The notes under the pieces were generated by a model that did no database searches, was not told the DNA's origin, and saw nothing but the letters and a program-made list of their open reading frames with translations. Below are positions 1 through 7,988 of a DNA stretch of 22,692 nucleotides, piece after piece (position 1 is the stretch's first letter; the number at the start of each line of letters is the position of its first letter). The position numbers and the translations under genes are program-made. This DNA comes from CAYYNP01 sp964472545 (GTDB lineage: Bacteria; Planctomycetota; Planctomycetia; Pirellulales; Thermoguttaceae), in assembly GCA_964472545.1 (NCBI GenBank), contig CAYYNP010000160.1:1-22692 (forward strand). The letters are read 5' to 3'.

Positions 1-60
1 ATTTGTGCGAAGCACCCTTCGGGCCGTTCCGGCAAATTGGACCTGCCCCCTTTTTGCGGC
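1..60. repeat. Possible partial dispersed repeat at left edge
   Basis: The left edge is non-coding and includes a C-run followed by a T-run (GACCTGCCCCCTTTTT, about 40-55). The right edge of the window, read on the minus strand, shows a similar GAGCCAGTCCCCTTTTT. Short G/C-run sequences of this kind recur between genes in planctomycete genomes, which is my recollection and not something visible here. The similarity is short and may be chance. Confidence 0.2.
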
Positions 61-76
61 AAAATCAAGCGTATGA

Positions 77-104
77 TTGATTGACCGGCAGTTCTTGTTA
101 TGCT
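77..104 (+). promoter_or_regulatory. Candidate promoter for the first PQQ-like gene
   Basis: TTGATT (77-82) and TATGCT (99-104) are separated by 16 bases, a sigma70-like arrangement about 97 bases upstream of the start at 201. This is a match by eye only. The rest of the leader shows no obvious structure. Confidence 0.3.
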
Positions 105-186
105 GGTTGGGTATGCCGGTGAAGCGGGACCACGAAGGGCTCGTTTCACGGGACGCAAGTTGTCGAATCCAACAGACCGCAACCGC

Positions 187-193
187 AGGAGAG
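187..193 (+). promoter_or_regulatory. Ribosome binding site for the gene at 201
   Basis: AGGAGAG lies 7 bases before the ATG at 201. It supports that start, which is followed immediately by a signal peptide. Confidence 0.75.
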
Positions 194-200
194 CCGCCCG

Positions 201-1445
201 ATGAAGTGCGCACTATCACTGCTTCTGGCCATCACCACCGCCTCGGCGTCCGCCGCCGACTGGCCTCAGTTTCACGGCCCCAACCGCGACAACAAATCGC
301 CCGACACCGGGTTGCTGAAGACCTGGCCCGACGGGGGCCCGACGTGCCTTTGGGAAGCGGCCGGGATTGGCGAGGGATATTCCAACGTGGCAATCATCGG
401 CGGGCGGATCTACACCACCGGAGAGATCGACGAAGATTGCGTGATCACCGTACTCGACATGCAGGGCAAGCCGGTCTGGACTCGCACCAACGGCAAGGCC
501 TGGGCAAAGAGCTATCCCGGCACCCGCTCCACGCCGACGATCGCCGGCGGGCTGCTCTACCACGAGAGCGGGATCGGCAACGTGATCTGCCTGAAGCCCG
601 ACAGCGGCGACGTGGTATGGACGGCCAACATCATCGAGCAATTCGACGGCCGCTTTCCCATTTGGGGGCTGGCCGAGTCGCCGCTGGTCTTCGACGACAA
701 GGTGATCGCTACGCCCGGCGGCGAAGAAGTCAGCATGGTGGCGCTCGACCGTAAGACGGGCGACGTCGTCTGGAAATGCACCGGGGCCGGCGACAAGCCG
801 GGCTACGCCTCGCCGATCCTGATCGAGTTTCAGGGGCTGCGGCAGATCGTCACCGCGATGTCGGAATCGATCGTCGGAGTCCGCGCCGACGACGGCAAGC
901 TGCTGTGGCGCTTCCCGCACAAGGTCTACGCCGAGGAGAATATCACCACGCCCATCTTCCACGACGGCTGCCTGATCGTTTCCGGGTGTGTCCGCAAGGG
1001 CACCACGTCACTCAAGTTGAAGGTCTCCGGCGACGAATGTGCCGTAGAACAACGCTGGCTCAATCGAACGCTCGACAACAAACAGGGCGGTATTGTCCTG
1101 CTGGACGGAAGACTGTACGGCTACGCCGAGACCCAGAGCCGAACGGCGCCCTGGATGTGCATCGATTTCGACTCCGGCGAGACGATCTTCCAGTCGGCTT
1201 CGGTGACGTCGTCGTACAAGTACAAGAACGGGTGTCTTACCTACGCCGACGGGATGTTCTATCTCTTCGCCGACAACGGCAACATGGCCCTGGCCAAGCC
1301 GACGGACGAAGGCTTCGAGGTCGCCGGCCGGCTGAAGATCGAAGAGCCGGGCGAGCGCCCGACGTGGGCCCATCCGGTGGTCTTCGGCGGGCGGTTGTAC
1401 ATCCGCACCGGCGACAAGCTGAGCGTCTACGACGTTTCCCCGTAG
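201..1445 (+). CDS. Secreted PQQ-binding-like beta-propeller repeat protein
   Basis: This 414-residue protein starts with a signal peptide (cleavage near residue 19, SASAAD) followed by WPQFHGPNRDN, the usual opening of planctomycete exported PQQ-like propellers. Blade repeats ending in the tryptophan-docking pattern recur: GKPVWTR, SGDVVWTA, TGDVVWKC, DGKLLWRF. The fold is that of BamB and quinoprotein dehydrogenases, but no dehydrogenase catalytic residues can be assigned, so cofactor use is unproven. The family usually has 400-450 residues, so it appears full length. It probably acts in the periplasm as a binding or scaffold protein. It lies 77 bases upstream of the Asp-box gene on the same strand and may share a transcript with it. 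The fold assignment is strong; the function is not known. Confidence 0.85.
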   Translation: MKCALSLLLAITTASASAADWPQFHGPNRDNKSPDTGLLKTWPDGGPTCLWEAAGIGEGYSNVAIIGGRIYTTGEIDEDCVITVLDMQGKPVWTRTNGKAWAKSYPGTRSTPTIAGGLLYHESGIGNVICLKPDSGDVVWTANIIEQFDGRFPIWGLAESPLVFDDKVIATPGGEEVSMVALDRKTGDVVWKCTGAGDKPGYASPILIEFQGLRQIVTAMSESIVGVRADDGKLLWRFPHKVYAEENITTPIFHDGCLIVSGCVRKGTTSLKLKVSGDECAVEQRWLNRTLDNKQGGIVLLDGRLYGYAETQSRTAPWMCIDFDSGETIFQSASVTSSYKYKNGCLTYADGMFYLFADNGNMALAKPTDEGFEVAGRLKIEEPGERPTWAHPVVFGGRLYIRTGDKLSVYDVSP

Positions 1446-1522
1446 GCGCCGGCGAAACTCGTGACAACGGTCATTCCTTTGCGAAGCTTGCAGCAGAATC
1501 CGCTACGGGAGTTGGAAACCTC

Positions 1523-3808
1523 ATGATCCAGAACACTCGCTTCTTCCGCTGCTTCCTGTGGGCTTCTTTGGCGATCGTATGGGGTATGGCCGCCGATCAC
1601 GCCGCCGATCACGCCGCCGATCGCGCCGGCGGTGCCGAGCAAAGCCCGGCCACCAGTGCCGCCGACCGTATGGCGTCGTGGCAGCAGCATCAAAAGCTGA
1701 AGGCCGAGTCGATCTTCAAGGATATCCCCTGGACGGCCGTCGGCCCCAGGTTCCAGGGAGGCAAGATCGAGAGCATCTGGTGTCCCAAGAAACACAAATC
1801 GACCATCTACGCCGGCGTCGGATCGGGCAACCTCTGGAAAACCGTCAACAACGGCACCACGTGGAAGCCCGTCTTCGAGAACGAATCGACGTTCTCCCTG
1901 GCGGTGGTAACCGTCTGCGACAAGGATCCCAACCTGGTCTGGGTCGGCACGGGCGAACCTCACATGGCGCGAAGTTCCTATGCCGGAACGGGCGTCTTCA
2001 AATCGACCGACGGGGCCGAAACGTGGCAGCACATGGGCCTGGTCGACATACACCATATCGGCCGCGTGCTGATCGATCCGGAAGACTCCAACGTGGTCTA
2101 CGTGGCGGCGCTGGGGCATCAATATACCTACAACGAACAGCGCGGCGTGTTCAAGACCACCGACGGCGGCAAGACGTGGCAGAAGATCCTCTATATCTCC
2201 GAGGAGATCGGCGTGGTGGAAGTGGCCATGGATCCTTCCGACAACAAAACGCTCTACGCCATCGCCTGGGAACGTGACCGCAAGGCCTGGCACAACCACG
2301 ACGCCGGCCCCGGCTCCGGGCTCTACAAGACCACCGACGCGGGCAAGACCTGGCGTCGGATCACCAACGGGCTTCCCGAAGGAGAGCACGCCGGCAGAAT
2401 GGGGATTGCCATCTCGCCTTCGAATCCCAATGTGCTCTACATCATTGCCGCCTACCAGGGCGGCAAGGTCTACCGCAGCGACGACAAGGGCGAGAGTTGG
2501 CGCCGGACCCATGAGGGCAACGTCAGGACCGGCGTCGGTTACGACTTCTGTCTGATCCGCGTCTCGCCCGACAACCAGGACGAGGTCTACGTGGTGGCCT
2601 TTTCGCTGCTCTGTTCGACCGACGGCGGTAAGACCTTCGAGAACCGGTCCGAGCGCGTCATGCCGATGCTCTCGTACGACGCCGGCCGCGGTCCGCATTG
2701 CGACAATCACGACATGTTCATCGATCCCGACGAACCCGACCGGATCATGCTGGGCACCGACGGAGGGCTCTACATCTCGTATGACCGGGCCAGGACGTGG
2801 CTGCACGTCAATACGCTGCCCATCTCCGAGTTCTATGCGATCTCGGTCGATATGGCCGAGCCGTATCGCATCTGGGGAGGCACGCAGGACAACGGGGCCC
2901 TGTACGGTGAGGCACGGCCGATGAAGCTCGGCGTGGATCACTGGAAGACGCTCGGCGGGGGCGATCAGTACGTCACCCGAATCGATCCGAACGACCTCGA
3001 CGTGGTCTATCGCGAGGGCATGTTTGGCGCCATGGGACGGCAGAATCTTCGCACGGGCGAAGGCCGCGGCATCCGGCCCGGGGCCCCGCCGGGAGAGCCG
3101 CGGCTGCGATTCAACTGGGTAACCCCTTACATCCTCTCGCACTACAACTCACGCACGCTCTACGCCGGCGCGAACCGGCTCTTCAAGAGCGAAAACCGCG
3201 GCGACGAGTGGAAGTGTATCAGCCCCGACCTGACGACCAATCCCGGCCCGGAAAAGCAGGGCAACGTGCCTTACGGGACGATCACCGACGTCTCCGAGTC
3301 GCCGCTGAAGGAGGGCCTGCTCTACGTCGGCACCGACGACGGCCAGGTTCACGTGACCCGGGACGACGGGGCCACCTGGACCAAGATCAACCGAGGCCTG
3401 CCCGACCGATGGGTAACGCGTCTGGTCGCATCGAAATACGACGTGGCCACCGTCTACTGTTCGCATACCGGATACCGGCAGGACGACTTCCAGACGTATC
3501 TCTTCGTGTCGACCGACTACGGAAAGAACTGGAAGTCGATCGCCAACAATCTGCCCGACGAGTCGGTCAACGTGATCCGCGAAGACCCGTTCGAGGAGGG
3601 CATTCTCTACGTGGGCACTGAACTGGGCGCCTATTGCTCGATCGACGCCGGTAAGACCTGGCATTCACTCTGCAACCATATGCCCACCGCAGCAGTACAC
3701 GACATCGCGGTCCACCCGCGAGACGGCGATTTGGTCATCGGCACGCACGGCAGAAGCGCCTTCGTGCTGGACGCCAAGAGAATCCGCGAGATCAAGCAGG
3801 GGCTTTAG
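1523..3808 (+). CDS. Secreted Asp-box (BNR) / VPS10-like beta-propeller protein
   Basis: The 761-residue protein is chosen from the ATG at 1523, because this M begins a signal peptide (FLWASLAIVWGMAADHAA); the frame is open much further upstream but overlaps the preceding gene. About eleven Asp-box repeats of the form S/T-x-D-x-G-x-T-W are visible, for example GVFKSTDGAETW, GVFKTTDGGKTW, GLYKTTDAGKTW, KVYRSDDKGESW, QVHVTRDDGATW and YLFVSTDYGKNW. A GGTQDNG loop typical of the VPS10/sortilin and GH74-like group is also present. This predicts one large or two smaller beta-propellers outside the cytoplasm. Homologues are often called glycosyl hydrolases by fold, but I cannot identify catalytic acids, so enzymatic activity is uncertain. 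Three AADH/AADR repeats follow the signal peptide. The ribosome binding site is weak (GGGAG at 1507-1511). Confidence 0.85.
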   Translation: MIQNTRFFRCFLWASLAIVWGMAADHAADHAADRAGGAEQSPATSAADRMASWQQHQKLKAESIFKDIPWTAVGPRFQGGKIESIWCPKKHKSTIYAGVGSGNLWKTVNNGTTWKPVFENESTFSLAVVTVCDKDPNLVWVGTGEPHMARSSYAGTGVFKSTDGAETWQHMGLVDIHHIGRVLIDPEDSNVVYVAALGHQYTYNEQRGVFKTTDGGKTWQKILYISEEIGVVEVAMDPSDNKTLYAIAWERDRKAWHNHDAGPGSGLYKTTDAGKTWRRITNGLPEGEHAGRMGIAISPSNPNVLYIIAAYQGGKVYRSDDKGESWRRTHEGNVRTGVGYDFCLIRVSPDNQDEVYVVAFSLLCSTDGGKTFENRSERVMPMLSYDAGRGPHCDNHDMFIDPDEPDRIMLGTDGGLYISYDRARTWLHVNTLPISEFYAISVDMAEPYRIWGGTQDNGALYGEARPMKLGVDHWKTLGGGDQYVTRIDPNDLDVVYREGMFGAMGRQNLRTGEGRGIRPGAPPGEPRLRFNWVTPYILSHYNSRTLYAGANRLFKSENRGDEWKCISPDLTTNPGPEKQGNVPYGTITDVSESPLKEGLLYVGTDDGQVHVTRDDGATWTKINRGLPDRWVTRLVASKYDVATVYCSHTGYRQDDFQTYLFVSTDYGKNWKSIANNLPDESVNVIREDPFEEGILYVGTELGAYCSIDAGKTWHSLCNHMPTAAVHDIAVHPRDGDLVIGTHGRSAFVLDAKRIREIKQGL
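1589..1624 (+). repeat. Three 12-bp in-frame tandem repeats
   Basis: GCCGCCGATCAC occurs three times in a row (1589-1600, 1601-1612, 1613-1624, the last with C to G at position 11). They encode AADHAADHAADR at the signal peptide/mature N-terminus junction of the Asp-box protein. Because the unit is a multiple of three, a change in copy number would keep the frame. Confidence 0.9.
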
Positions 3809-3831
3809 TGCTTTGTCAATCTTAGGTCTTT

Positions 3832-3908
3832 GGGTGCCATGCCCACGCTTGCGTGGGCATGTTGCTCAGGTTTTTGGCATGCCCACGACAAGCGTGGGCA
3901 TGGCACCC
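3832..3908. repeat. Long inverted repeat between convergent genes, possible bidirectional terminator
   Basis: The left arm (3832-3861) and right arm (3879-3908) are nearly perfect reverse complements of about 30 bases, with one extra base in the right arm. Each arm also contains its own smaller palindrome, CCCACGCTTGCGTGGG on the left. The element lies 23 bases after the stop of the plus-strand Asp-box gene and about 29 bases after the stop of the minus-strand gene at 3938. It could therefore terminate both transcripts. It also looks like a REP or MITE-type dispersed unit. There is no transposase and no clear U-tract. Confidence 0.8.
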
Positions 3909-3937
3909 GAACCCCCAATTCAAGGCTTGGCAAAGCT

Positions 3938-4300
3938 CTACCGTCCGATCCCACACTCGCAGACGAAATACTCCGGCTTCAGATCGGCCATCGCCTCTTT
4001 GAGCTTCTCCAACTCTTCGGCCGGTCCGTGCGCCTCGATTCGCATCAGGTCGGCGATCTTGAGGAACTCGCCGATCAGGGCGCCGCAATTCTCGAAATGG
4101 GCCAGCACACCGTCGGCGTCCTGATAGGCCTCTCGGCAGAAGAGCACGTCGCCGTTGAAGGTGAAGTTGTAGTAGAGACACTTCTCCTCGCCGGCCACTT
4201 TCTCGCAAAACTGGGCGAGAAACGACTTGCAGGCCTCCATCTGCCCTGCGTGGATCGTGAAATACGGGTGAATGCTGATGACGTTGTCCAAGGTACTCAT
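3938..4300 (-). CDS. Antibiotic biosynthesis monooxygenase (ABM)-like dimeric alpha/beta-barrel protein
   Basis: This 120-residue protein has no signal peptide and starts at an ATG preceded by a perfect AGGAGG. Segments such as HPYFTIHAGQMEACKSFL, CLYYNFTFNGDVLFCREAY and VLAHFENCGALIGEFLKIAD follow the ABM/quinol-monooxygenase pattern: a strand, a helix that positions the ligand, a strand pair, then a helix carrying the H-F/H-x motif. Members of this fold oxidise quinols or related small aromatics without a cofactor, or degrade haem; the substrate here cannot be told. It is cysteine-rich for its size (Cys24, Cys32, Cys41 and others). It is the last gene of the minus-strand run, 165 bases after HzsA-like protein 1, and converges on the Asp-box gene across the inverted repeat. 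The fold is fairly secure; the reaction is unknown. Confidence 0.75.
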   Translation of the reverse strand: MSTLDNVISIHPYFTIHAGQMEACKSFLAQFCEKVAGEEKCLYYNFTFNGDVLFCREAYQDADGVLAHFENCGALIGEFLKIADLMRIEAHGPAEELEKLKEAMADLKPEYFVCECGIGR

Positions 4301-4305
4301 CGCGG

Positions 4306-4311
4306 CCTCCT
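4306..4311 (-). promoter_or_regulatory. Ribosome binding site for the ABM-like gene
   Basis: AGGAGG on the minus strand, 5 bases before the ATG at 4300. It is a perfect anti-Shine-Dalgarno match and decides the start. Confidence 0.8.
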
Positions 4312-4394
4312 GATGTGCCAGAATCGAACGACTCCGTTCGGGGAGCCTTCACACGCGTGGAGATTACCCGGTTTGCGCACACAAGGCAAGTAGG

Positions 4395-4414
4395 CGCGGC
4401 GGCCACTCGCCGCG
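4395..4414. terminator. Stem-loop downstream of HzsA-like protein 1
   Basis: CGCGGCG and CGCCGCG form a perfect 7-bp GC stem with a 6-base loop. It is about 52 bases after the stop of the minus-strand HzsA-like gene. There is no U-tract, so it may be a weak or factor-dependent terminator or an RNA-stability hairpin. Confidence 0.35.
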
Positions 4415-4424
4415 GTCTTCGCTC

Positions 4425-4454
4425 GATGCCGCCCCGTTCAATGCCGCCCCGTTC
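4425..4454. repeat. 15-bp tandem duplication between genes
   Basis: Two adjacent copies of (G/A)ATGCCGCCCCGTTC, at 4425-4439 and 4440-4454, lie just downstream of the HzsA-like gene's stop. They differ only at the first base. Confidence 0.85.
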
Positions 4455-4465
4455 GTCGGTCCCGC

Positions 4466-7400
4466 CTATTCGCTCGAAACCAACGGCAGCGTGCGGAAGT
4501 CGGGATCGTCGCGGTCCTTCAGATCCCGCTTCCCTTCATACGTTCCGTAATAGGGCGTGTTGGCGTCGATCCACGTAACCACCCTCACGAACTCCTCCCG
4601 CGAAAGCTCGGCCTGGCAAGACGTGCCGGGGGTAAGCCGCGGCGTGAGCTTGCTCAGGTGCGATCCGTAGCTCAGCGGCGGCAACGGACGGAAGCCGGAC
4701 CGGCCGAATCCACACTGCCGGGAACTGACCAGGCCGCGGCCCAGGATGTTCTCGTAAGAGCGGTTCCAGGTCTCCGTCGGCACACCGGTCAGGTCGAGCC
4801 GGCCCTCGGGGTTCGTCTCGCCGTGACAGCCGACACAGTGCTTGTCCAACACCGGCTGCACGTCGGCAGCGTAGTGGACCGTGCGCGGGCCGCGGTCGCC
4901 GGGCTGGGGGAAAAGCGCCTGCACCGGACGGGTCATGGCCAGCGAGTGGCTGGGGGCCATGTTCGGCGCCTGACGTCGATGCTCGTGGCAGCCGATGCAG
5001 GACCGCTTCTCGCCCGGCTTCATGTTGATAAACGTGGCCATGTGCTGCAACTGCATGTAGTTTTCGTCCAGCGCCTGGAAGAAGACGTTCTCTCCGGCCG
5101 GCACCTCGAAGCAGGCCGAACCGTCTTCGTGGACCTCGGCCACGCCGAAGACCTTCTTGCGATGGACGTTCCCGGCCAAGCCGAGCCGGAAGATGCCGTT
5201 TTCATCCCAAGGCCACGTCAGCGCGGCCATCACGCGGATGTACTTGACCCTGCCGCGCTGGATGCCCGTCATGCCCTGGTAGACGTCCTGGATGAAGACG
5301 GTGCCCGTTGCCTGCGGCTGGCTTTGCGATGGCTGTTCCGCCGCCATGGTCGGAACCACGTTGGCCGGCATCCGCCGCGGCCGCAATGGCATCGGCTCGA
5401 AGCAGGAGATTTCCGGGTCGGCGTAGAGCGGCGCCCGATTGCCCCAGGCGTCGAGTGCGTAGATGCCGTAGTTCGTTTCACTCCGGTCGCCTTTGCTCGG
5501 CGCGTGGGAGACAAGGAAGAACTGCTCGGAGAAGGGATACGGCGTGAGGAAATAGCCCATGTGCCAGGTGGAGTGGTACATGCACGGATAGGCGATCTCG
5601 GGGGTGATCGACGTCATCGCGCCGGCCGAGCGCCGCGTGCGGCGGTTGTCGACCAGGATCACGGAACCGCCGTTGCGTCCACAGTGAGGATTGCCGACGG
5701 TCACGAGCCGCGAACTGCCCGGAATGGCCCGGGTGTGGATCATCCCGGAAGGCCGCATCGTGCTGTTCTTGAAGATGTGGTCCACGCCGCTGCCGTCGGG
5801 CCGCACGGCCCAGACGCCCTGTCCGTTGCCGAGTCCCTTGTCGACGTATTCCCAGCGCGTGTAGACGACCCGGCCGTCGTTCAACAGCGTGGGCCCCATT
5901 TCCGTCAGCGGCCCCTGCGAGATGCACTGCATGTTGCCCCCGTCGGCGTCCATGATGTGCAGACTGCTGACGGTGGTGCCGAAACAGAAGACGTTCCGCT
6001 GCGAGCGGGCCGATACGAAAATGATCTTGCCGTTGGGCAGGTAGCACGGGTCGGTGTCGTGGAAGGCATAGTCGCGGCCGCCAATCGCGCAGCCAACCGC
6101 CTGGACCTCTGTCTGGTCGCTGAAGGTGAGTTGACGCAGGCTGCCCGGCACGCGCTGGCCCGTGGCCGGGTCGAGCCGGATCTCGTAGATGTGAAAGGCG
6201 TTGGGCCCTTTCTCGGCGCCTTCTTCTTCCGCTTGCTTGTAACAGAAGACGACTCGCGTGCCGTCGAACGAGAGGTCGAAACGGCCGAACAGGCCCCCGT
6301 CGAGTTCCGGCACGAGTTTTGTGACCTTGCCGTCCGGGGTCACCGGCGAGAGGACAAAGATGTTGCTGTCGCCGCCCTTGTGATGGTGGTCTTCGTAGAT
6401 GTGGGCGTTGTACGGCCTGCGCTTGATGAACAGGAGCTTGTCGAACTTAAGCGCCGGATGGGCCAGCATCGCCTCGCGGCGAAGCAACTTCAGGGCGTCC
6501 TCGTTCGTTCGTTCCTCCTCCGGAACGTCCTCTTCACCGGCCCAGGTCCTGGCCATCAGAAAACTCCGCTGGCACGGCTTGACGGCCGACACTGTGCTTT
6601 GTTTCTTCTCGAACTCGGCCAGCCGGTCGAGGAACTTCTGCCCGTTGGGATACTGCGGGCCGTACGTCTCGATCGTCTCTTCGATCGCCAGCCGCAAGGC
6701 GGGGAGGTTCACCGCGTCCGGCGGCAGGAACACGCTGCGCAGCGTGGGCGGCACGCGGTCGAGCTGCCGCATTTCGCGCTGCGGTTGCTGCCAGCCTTCC
6801 GGGAAGCCCTCCGGGGTCTCCAGCTTCAGCCATATCAGGTGCGGGAAGCGGCCGTCGCGGGCGAGCTTCAGCGTGTGCTTGCCCTGCGGAACCGACATCG
6901 TGACGCTCGTCTCCGTCTCGGCGTCCCAACTGTCGTCCGACGTGAGGATCGGCGTTTCGTAGGGCGGCGAGTTGAAGACCACGCCGTTGCAGCAGAAGCC
7001 GACGTGCTTGCCGTCGAGCAGGACCTTTAGTGGCCGCGCCGACGACGACGCGAACTTGGTCGTCAGCGTGTACTCGCCGGCTACGGGGAAGTCGACGTCG
7101 TATTCGACCTCCGCCGGGCCGGTCTTTCCCGGCGCGCTGCCGATCAGCGGTTCGGCGTTGGCGTACTCGTCCGGGCTGGCGTAGATATGCACGTTGCCGC
7201 GGTCGAACGCCCAGGCGGGGATCGTCAACGACCCGGCCACCTGCGGTCTGGGCGGGTCTTCGACCGGCTGCCGCAGGGCCGCGACGTCGACGTTGATCGG
7301 TCTCTTGAACGCCGCGTGATACTCCGCCGGAATGTCGCTGAGGTCCGGCAATTCGTATTGAGGCGGCTGCCAGTCTTCCGGAAACGGCTCGGCTGTTTCG

Positions 7401-7933
7401 ATGCGCAACGAGACGAAGTTCGGCAGCGGGTTGCGGCTGATCAGTACCAACTTATGTTTGCCCACCTCCGCTTTGCCATTGCGTATCTTCGACAGCGTGG
7501 CGGGACCGCCAAAACGATTGCGCAGCATCTCCCATCTTGCAGCGCTGCTCTTGGAGGTCGGCTCGCCGGAGGCCCCCGGACTGAGGCTCACGCCGAAGCA
7601 GCATTTGCTCACGTTCCGCGTGTCGAAATAGACCTCGATCGGCCGCGCCTCGGCCGTGGCGTATTGGATATGCAGCCGGTAGATGCCTTCAACCGGCACG
7701 TCGATATCGTATTCCAACGACCATCCCCACGGCTGCCGATCCTGCGCCCGGCTGCCAACGACCGGCCCGGCGTCGGCGAACTCGCCGGGGTCCGCATAGA
7801 TCCGCCCGTTGCCGCGGTCGAAGGCCCAGGCAGGGATCTCGAACGACCCGGCGTTGGCTTCGACAGTGCAAATCGACGCACATACCACGAACAGGACGAT
7901 CGTCGATAACGGCAAGAAGCGATTGCATCGCAT
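4466..7933 (-). CDS. HzsA-related secreted diheme cytochrome c, long form with two N-terminal modules
   Basis: The protein has 1155 residues. I chose the ATG at 7933 over the GTG at 7942 because GAGG (7942-7945) then sits 8 bases upstream as a ribosome binding site and would otherwise overlap the start. A signal peptide ends near residue 28. Two homologous beta-sandwich modules follow, each opening with the (I)PAWAFDRGN motif (about 29-190 and 234-385) and each with a vicinal Cys pair (111-112, 314-315). A propeller-like region begins near 525 (VLSPVTPDG) and contains MDADGGN, RWEYVDKG and the diagnostic YQGMTGIQRGRVKYIRVM at 885-902. The C-terminal part has two haem c sites, CIGCH at 979-983 and CVGCH at 1033-1037. 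This architecture matches the hydrazine synthase alpha subunit family, known as HzsA-related proteins in planctomycetes. Hydrazine synthesis is not implied, since no beta or gamma subunit is present. The substrate is unknown. Confidence 0.85.
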   Translation of the reverse strand: MRCNRFLPLSTIVLFVVCASICTVEANAGSFEIPAWAFDRGNGRIYADPGEFADAGPVVGSRAQDRQPWGWSLEYDIDVPVEGIYRLHIQYATAEARPIEVYFDTRNVSKCCFGVSLSPGASGEPTSKSSAARWEMLRNRFGGPATLSKIRNGKAEVGKHKLVLISRNPLPNFVSLRIETAEPFPEDWQPPQYELPDLSDIPAEYHAAFKRPINVDVAALRQPVEDPPRPQVAGSLTIPAWAFDRGNVHIYASPDEYANAEPLIGSAPGKTGPAEVEYDVDFPVAGEYTLTTKFASSSARPLKVLLDGKHVGFCCNGVVFNSPPYETPILTSDDSWDAETETSVTMSVPQGKHTLKLARDGRFPHLIWLKLETPEGFPEGWQQPQREMRQLDRVPPTLRSVFLPPDAVNLPALRLAIEETIETYGPQYPNGQKFLDRLAEFEKKQSTVSAVKPCQRSFLMARTWAGEEDVPEEERTNEDALKLLRREAMLAHPALKFDKLLFIKRRPYNAHIYEDHHHKGGDSNIFVLSPVTPDGKVTKLVPELDGGLFGRFDLSFDGTRVVFCYKQAEEEGAEKGPNAFHIYEIRLDPATGQRVPGSLRQLTFSDQTEVQAVGCAIGGRDYAFHDTDPCYLPNGKIIFVSARSQRNVFCFGTTVSSLHIMDADGGNMQCISQGPLTEMGPTLLNDGRVVYTRWEYVDKGLGNGQGVWAVRPDGSGVDHIFKNSTMRPSGMIHTRAIPGSSRLVTVGNPHCGRNGGSVILVDNRRTRRSAGAMTSITPEIAYPCMYHSTWHMGYFLTPYPFSEQFFLVSHAPSKGDRSETNYGIYALDAWGNRAPLYADPEISCFEPMPLRPRRMPANVVPTMAAEQPSQSQPQATGTVFIQDVYQGMTGIQRGRVKYIRVMAALTWPWDENGIFRLGLAGNVHRKKVFGVAEVHEDGSACFEVPAGENVFFQALDENYMQLQHMATFINMKPGEKRSCIGCHEHRRQAPNMAPSHSLAMTRPVQALFPQPGDRGPRTVHYAADVQPVLDKHCVGCHGETNPEGRLDLTGVPTETWNRSYENILGRGLVSSRQCGFGRSGFRPLPPLSYGSHLSKLTPRLTPGTSCQAELSREEFVRVVTWIDANTPYYGTYEGKRDLKDRDDPDFRTLPLVSSE

Positions 7934-7941
7934 ATTGAACA

Positions 7942-7945
7942 CCTC
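7942..7945 (-). promoter_or_regulatory. Ribosome binding site for HzsA-like protein 1
   Basis: GAGG on the minus strand, 8 bases before the ATG at 7933. It favours that start over an in-frame GTG that overlaps the motif. Confidence 0.55.
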
Positions 7946-7972
7946 ACAACGGGCCGTAGGATCGACGAGTCA

Positions 7973-7978
7973 AGACTA
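7973..7978 (-). promoter_or_regulatory. Candidate -10 element for HzsA-like protein 1
   Basis: CGTTAGTCT on the minus strand, in the 55-base gap after the nuclease gene. It resembles the GGTTAGACT and GGTTAGGCT elements upstream of the sulfatase and GH127 genes. No good -35 is visible, so this is weak. Confidence 0.2.
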
Positions 7979-7988
7979 ACGGGACTTG

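Noticed and set aside
776..1522. N-terminal extension of the Asp-box protein back to 776
   Set aside because: It lies inside the preceding PQQ-like gene in another frame and is Arg-rich; a signal peptide starts at 1523.
3832..4454. CRISPR array or insertion sequence
   Set aside because: There are only single inverted or two-copy direct repeats, no regular spacers and no transposase gene.
4658..7030. A 790-codon open frame on the plus strand opposite HzsA-like protein 1
   Set aside because: It is a GC-rich antisense shadow: Arg/Val/His-rich, no recognisable motif, no ribosome binding site, and fully covered by a gene with haem motifs and a signal peptide.
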